33,687 bases of DNA. Source: Dyella sp. ASV21 (GTDB lineage: Bacteria; Pseudomonadota; Gammaproteobacteria; Xanthomonadales; Rhodanobacteraceae). This document shows positions 31,533 through 33,687 of this stretch, piece by piece. The number at the start of each line of letters is the position of its first letter. Positions within the stretch are counted from its first letter, which is position 1. The notes beneath the pieces were generated by a model, which was given only the letters and a program-made list of their open reading frames with translations, made no database searches and was not told the DNA's origin. The DNA is taken from the NCBI RefSeq assembly GCF_016428975.1, contig NZ_JAELTT010000049.1:1-33687 (forward strand), given 5' to 3'. A program made the position numbers and the translations under genes.

Positions 31533-31751
31533 ATGCGTGCACTATTGATCGTGGTTGGTCTTGCCCTGCTGGCTGGCGGTATCTGGGCCATCTTTGGCCA
31601 CGGCAGCTACCAGGACACCGATACCCTGGTGCAGATCGGTTCGGCCAAGGTCACGGCCACCCACGACAAGGCCATTCCGCAATGGATGGGCATCGCCGGC
31701 ATCGTGGTCGGTGCGGTGCTGACGCTGGGCGGTTTCCTCAAAAAAGGCTGA
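31533..31751 (+). CDS. Small membrane protein, DUF3185 family
   Basis: A 72-aa protein with two hydrophobic helices (about 3-22 and 49-67) joined by a polar loop (YQDTDTLVQIGSAKVTATHDKAIPQWM). This is the usual size and pattern of the DUF3185 family, whose role is not known. The ATG at 31533 has a GGAG ribosome-binding site 8 nt upstream. It stands alone between the alpha-glucosidase terminator and the oxidase gene, with a hairpin downstream, so it is probably monocistronic. Confidence 0.85.
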   Translation: MRALLIVVGLALLAGGIWAIFGHGSYQDTDTLVQIGSAKVTATHDKAIPQWMGIAGIVVGAVLTLGGFLKKG

Positions 31752-31777
31752 GTCGCGACCGCGGTTTGCCAGCCCGT

Positions 31778-31804
31778 GCGCCGCCGCCCGTCATGCGGCG
31801 GCGC
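31778..31804 (+). other. GC-rich hairpin after the DUF3185 gene
   Basis: A perfect 10-bp stem (GCGCCGCCGC and complement) with a 7-nt loop lies 27 nt after the stop codon. No T-run follows, so it is at best a weak terminator or a 3'-end stabiliser. A REP-like CCGCTTTCGCGG palindrome lies close by at about 31823-31834. Confidence 0.45.
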
Positions 31805-31951
31805 CACGCTACCCCGTCGCTCCCGCTTTCGCGGAAAGGATGGTCGGTTCTCCCCTTGATGCACGCGTCAGTCGCCCGTTCGCGCGCCCATGGCGTTAGG
31901 ATCACCGGTTCCGCACCCAACCCGTCAGGCCACGCAGTGAAGGACAACGGC

Positions 31952-33148
31952 ATGCAGCGACGTCAATTCCTCTGCCAGGCCGGCGCCACGCTGGCAGCGG
32001 CCTCGACAGTCGGCCTTGTCGGCTGCACACCGGCAACCACGCGCCCCGGCGGCAGCGCCGCCGCAGCGGTGGGCACGCACCTGCAGACGGACGATCGCCA
32101 GCTCGCACCGATCCATGCGCAGATCGATCGCATCACCGGCGTGTACGTATGCACCCGCCCGTTTCGCGCGGCCGGTCCGCGCATCGAAATGGAGCGATTG
32201 GGCGAAAAGACCGTCGTGCACAACTACGGCCACGGTGGCAGCGGCTGGTCGCTGTCGTGGGGCTCGGGCACGTTGGCCTTGCACATGGCGCAAAGCACCG
32301 GCGCCACCGAACTGGGCGTGATCGGCTGCGGCGCCATCGGCCTCACCACGGCACTGCTGGCACAACGCGCAGGGCTCGCTGTGCGCATCTACGCCAAGGA
32401 ATTGCCGCCGGATGTGTTTTCCATGCGCGCGTCCGGCTTGTGGACGCCAGACTCGCGCATCTGCCAAGCCACGCACGCGCCCGCACTCGCCGAACGCTGG
32501 GAAATGATGACGCGCCTTTCCTATGCGCGCTACCAAAGCCTGCTCGGCCTGCCCGGCCAGCCGGTCGAATGGATCGAAGGCTATTCGCTCTCCGATGCAC
32601 CGTTCGGCAAATTCCACGGTGACGTGCCCGATGAACCTGAGTACGGTGACTTCAGCGATCGCGTAGGTGACCTCACACCGCGCTCGGTGGAGCTGGCGCC
32701 CGGCAGTCATCCGTTCCCCGAGCCCTACGTACGCCGCTACACCACGCTGATGTTCAACATCAGCAGCTATGCCAATTACCTGCTGAACGAATTTCGCGCT
32801 GCCGGCGGCCACATCGAGGTGCGCGAGTTCCACCAGCCCAGCGACCTGCACGCCCTGCCCGAGCGCACCCTGGTCAACGCCACGGGCTATGGCGCCCGTG
32901 CCCTGTTCAAGGACGACTCGGTGATTCCCGTGCGTGGCCAGACGGCGCGACTTATCCCCCAACCGGAAGTCCGCTATGGCTTGCGCAGCGGTAACATCAG
33001 CGTAGTACCGCGCAGCGACGGCATCCTGGTGCAAGTGATCGGCGACGCCGGCAATTTCAACAATCCCGATACCACCCCGCACCGCGAAGCCTCCGAAGCC
33101 GCCGTACGCGAGCTGGCGGACCTGATGAGTCAAATGCGACGCGGCTGA
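31952..33148 (+). CDS. Tat-exported FAD oxidoreductase, D-amino-acid oxidase family, apparently circularly permuted
   Basis: A 398-aa flavoprotein that would oxidise an amine or D-amino acid outside the cytoplasm. The start at 31952 has an AAGGA ribosome-binding site and gives a twin-arginine signal (QRRQFL) with a lipobox (LVGC, about residue 25), so a folded, FAD-loaded lipoprotein is expected. The domain order is odd. The motif that ends classical D-amino-acid oxidases, TRPFRAAGPRIEMER then VVHNYGHGGSGWSLSWG (residues about 68-104), comes before the FAD dinucleotide motif VIGCGAIGLTTALLAQ (GxGxxG at 125-130), which in classical enzymes is at the N-terminus. The mid-region follows (GLWTPDS, VNATGYGAR, VIPVRGQTARL), and the protein ends where the usual penultimate helix lies. 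Arg69 appears to match the carboxylate-binding arginine of DAAO. Substrate is unknown. Confidence 0.88.
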   Translation: MQRRQFLCQAGATLAAASTVGLVGCTPATTRPGGSAAAAVGTHLQTDDRQLAPIHAQIDRITGVYVCTRPFRAAGPRIEMERLGEKTVVHNYGHGGSGWSLSWGSGTLALHMAQSTGATELGVIGCGAIGLTTALLAQRAGLAVRIYAKELPPDVFSMRASGLWTPDSRICQATHAPALAERWEMMTRLSYARYQSLLGLPGQPVEWIEGYSLSDAPFGKFHGDVPDEPEYGDFSDRVGDLTPRSVELAPGSHPFPEPYVRRYTTLMFNISSYANYLLNEFRAAGGHIEVREFHQPSDLHALPERTLVNATGYGARALFKDDSVIPVRGQTARLIPQPEVRYGLRSGNISVVPRSDGILVQVIGDAGNFNNPDTTPHREASEAAVRELADLMSQMRRG

Positions 33149-33205
33149 CATGTCGTCGCTGCACACCGCGCTGCGATAGAACGATCGACCTTCGCGGAGT
33201 TGGGT

Positions 33206-33466
33206 TTACGGCACCATGCAACGCGCATCGCCCTGCTCCAGCACGCCCCCGTGATCCGTGCTATCGCCTTGCCGCGCCACCGCCCTGCCGCGAATGGAAG
33301 CGCTTGGCGAACCGCTGATGATCTTGGCGCCACAACTGGTTTCATCGCCCACGCACGCCACCTTCTCGCCGCGCACCAGGCCGCTTTCGGTACCGGTGGT
33401 GACATGGCCTGGGCCATGCAGGGGGCAGGAGTGCGTGTGTCCAACGAGAACCACAGGGCGTGACAT
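33206..33466 (-). CDS. PAAR-domain protein (type VI secretion spike tip)
   Basis: An 86-aa single-domain protein. PAAR proteins fold into a small zinc-binding cone that caps the VgrG spike and carries effectors. What is seen: the start MSRPVVLVGHTHSCP, then HGPGHVTTGTE, VACVGDETSCGAKIISGSPSASIRGRAVARQGDSTDHGG and a late cysteine. The His/Cys pattern is what the zinc site needs, and the length is the usual one for a stand-alone PAAR. The ATG has GGAG 10 nt upstream. It lies 69 bp after another minus-strand gene that runs off the window, probably in the same operon, and converges on the oxidase gene. Confidence 0.9.
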   Translation of the reverse strand: MSRPVVLVGHTHSCPLHGPGHVTTGTESGLVRGEKVACVGDETSCGAKIISGSPSASIRGRAVARQGDSTDHGGVLEQGDARCMVP

Positions 33467-33535
33467 AAGGGCGTTGCTCCATCTGCGAGGCGAGCGGTTA
33501 AGGCAGGTTAGCCACGGATCGTGAGCGAGCGGCTA

Positions 33536-33687
33536 CTACGCACCGATCCACGTCCACACAACCTGGTTTTCCTGCGCCGCGCTGGGCAAGCCGAACTTGA
33601 GTACGGGCCGCCCGGCCTCCATGCGCGTGGGCCGCACCTGCGCATGGAAGTACTCGGGCGCCCCCAGCGGCAACGTGGGCAGCCAAG
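33536..33687 (-). CDS. 3' end of an unknown gene, cut by the window edge
   Basis: The last ~50 codons of a minus-strand gene enter from the right edge. The frame reads LPTLPLGAPEYFHAQV, then PTRMEAGRPVLKFGLP and ends QENQVVWTWIGA before a double stop (TAG TAG at 33538-33533). It has coherent composition and third-position GC preference, unlike the alternative frame, which is Ala/Arg-rich nonsense. The start lies outside the window. Position just upstream of a PAAR gene suggests a type VI-related protein such as an effector or VgrG-associated factor, but the fragment does not show which. Confidence 0.6.
   Translation of the reverse strand, partial: WLPTLPLGAPEYFHAQVRPTRMEAGRPVLKFGLPSAAQENQVVWTWIGA

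Noticed and set aside
29771-31591. A 606-codon minus-strand frame opposite the GH13_23 gene
   Set aside because: The plus strand encodes a complete alpha-glucosidase with all catalytic residues; the antisense frame has no domain.
33498-33686. Minus-strand frame MAAHVAAGGARVLPCAG... at the right edge
   Set aside because: Ala/Gly/Arg-rich; the neighbouring frame gives a coherent protein tail ending in a double stop at 33536.
1-33687. CRISPR arrays, tRNA or rRNA genes
   Set aside because: No regularly spaced repeats and no cloverleaf or rRNA-like stretch was seen when reading through the window.

Overview
The window is about 65% GC, with dense, strand-clustered, overlapping genes. It looks like a chromosomal segment from a gammaproteobacterium of the Xanthomonadales, probably Rhodanobacteraceae (Dyella/Luteibacter/Frateuria-like). 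The reasons are the style of the maltodextrin locus (TonB-dependent receptor, MFS importer, secreted amylases, a 538-aa GH13_23 alpha-glucosidase with XgtA-like catalytic spacing) and a Xanthomonadales-type repeat. The genus is inference, not measured.

Layout. (1) 2-1183: 3' part of a membrane-anchored GGEEF diguanylate cyclase. (2) 1206-10500, minus strand: an efflux/envelope operon in the order response regulator, histidine kinase, outer-membrane factor, periplasmic adaptor, RND permease, then an ArnT/PMT-like glycosyltransferase. Several genes overlap by 4 nt (ATGA or GTGA), and a PmrA-box-like direct repeat precedes the regulator. (3) 10636-11264: a 629-bp non-coding element with long terminal inverted repeats. 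(4) 11455-11580: a three-hairpin RNA gene with C-rich loops and a strong intrinsic terminator, resembling the Xanthomonas sRNA sX13. (5) 11698-12735: a LacI-family regulator. (6) 12732-16568, minus strand: a probable polymorphic toxin (type VI-like effector) followed by two tandem immunity-like paralogues that share 519 identical bp. This module sits between lacI and the sugar genes. (7) 16896-29314, minus strand: a maltodextrin utilisation block in the order TonB receptor, GH13, GH31, six-hairpin glycosidase, MFS transporter, GH13 amylase/CGTase-like. (8) 29315-29809: a divergent control region with two copies of one 14-bp LacI-type operator in opposite orientation. (9) 29810-31426, plus strand: GH13_23 alpha-glucosidase. 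(10) A DUF3185 small membrane protein, then a Tat-exported D-amino-acid-oxidase-family protein whose domain order appears circularly permuted. (11) At the right edge, minus strand: a PAAR spike-tip protein preceded by the 3' end of an unknown gene.

How it works together. The likely maltodextrin circuit is: secreted GH13 enzymes cut starch or maltodextrins, the TonB receptor takes oligomers into the periplasm, GH31, GH13 and six-hairpin enzymes trim them there, the MFS protein carries maltose or glucose across the inner membrane, and the cytoplasmic GH13_23 enzyme finishes hydrolysis. The LacI protein is the natural candidate for the paired operators. The toxin module and the PAAR protein suggest interbacterial competition cargo on either side of the metabolic locus.

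The observations most worth following are the circularly permuted oxidase, the toxin with its recombining immunity pair, the sX13-like RNA and the long inverted-repeat element.
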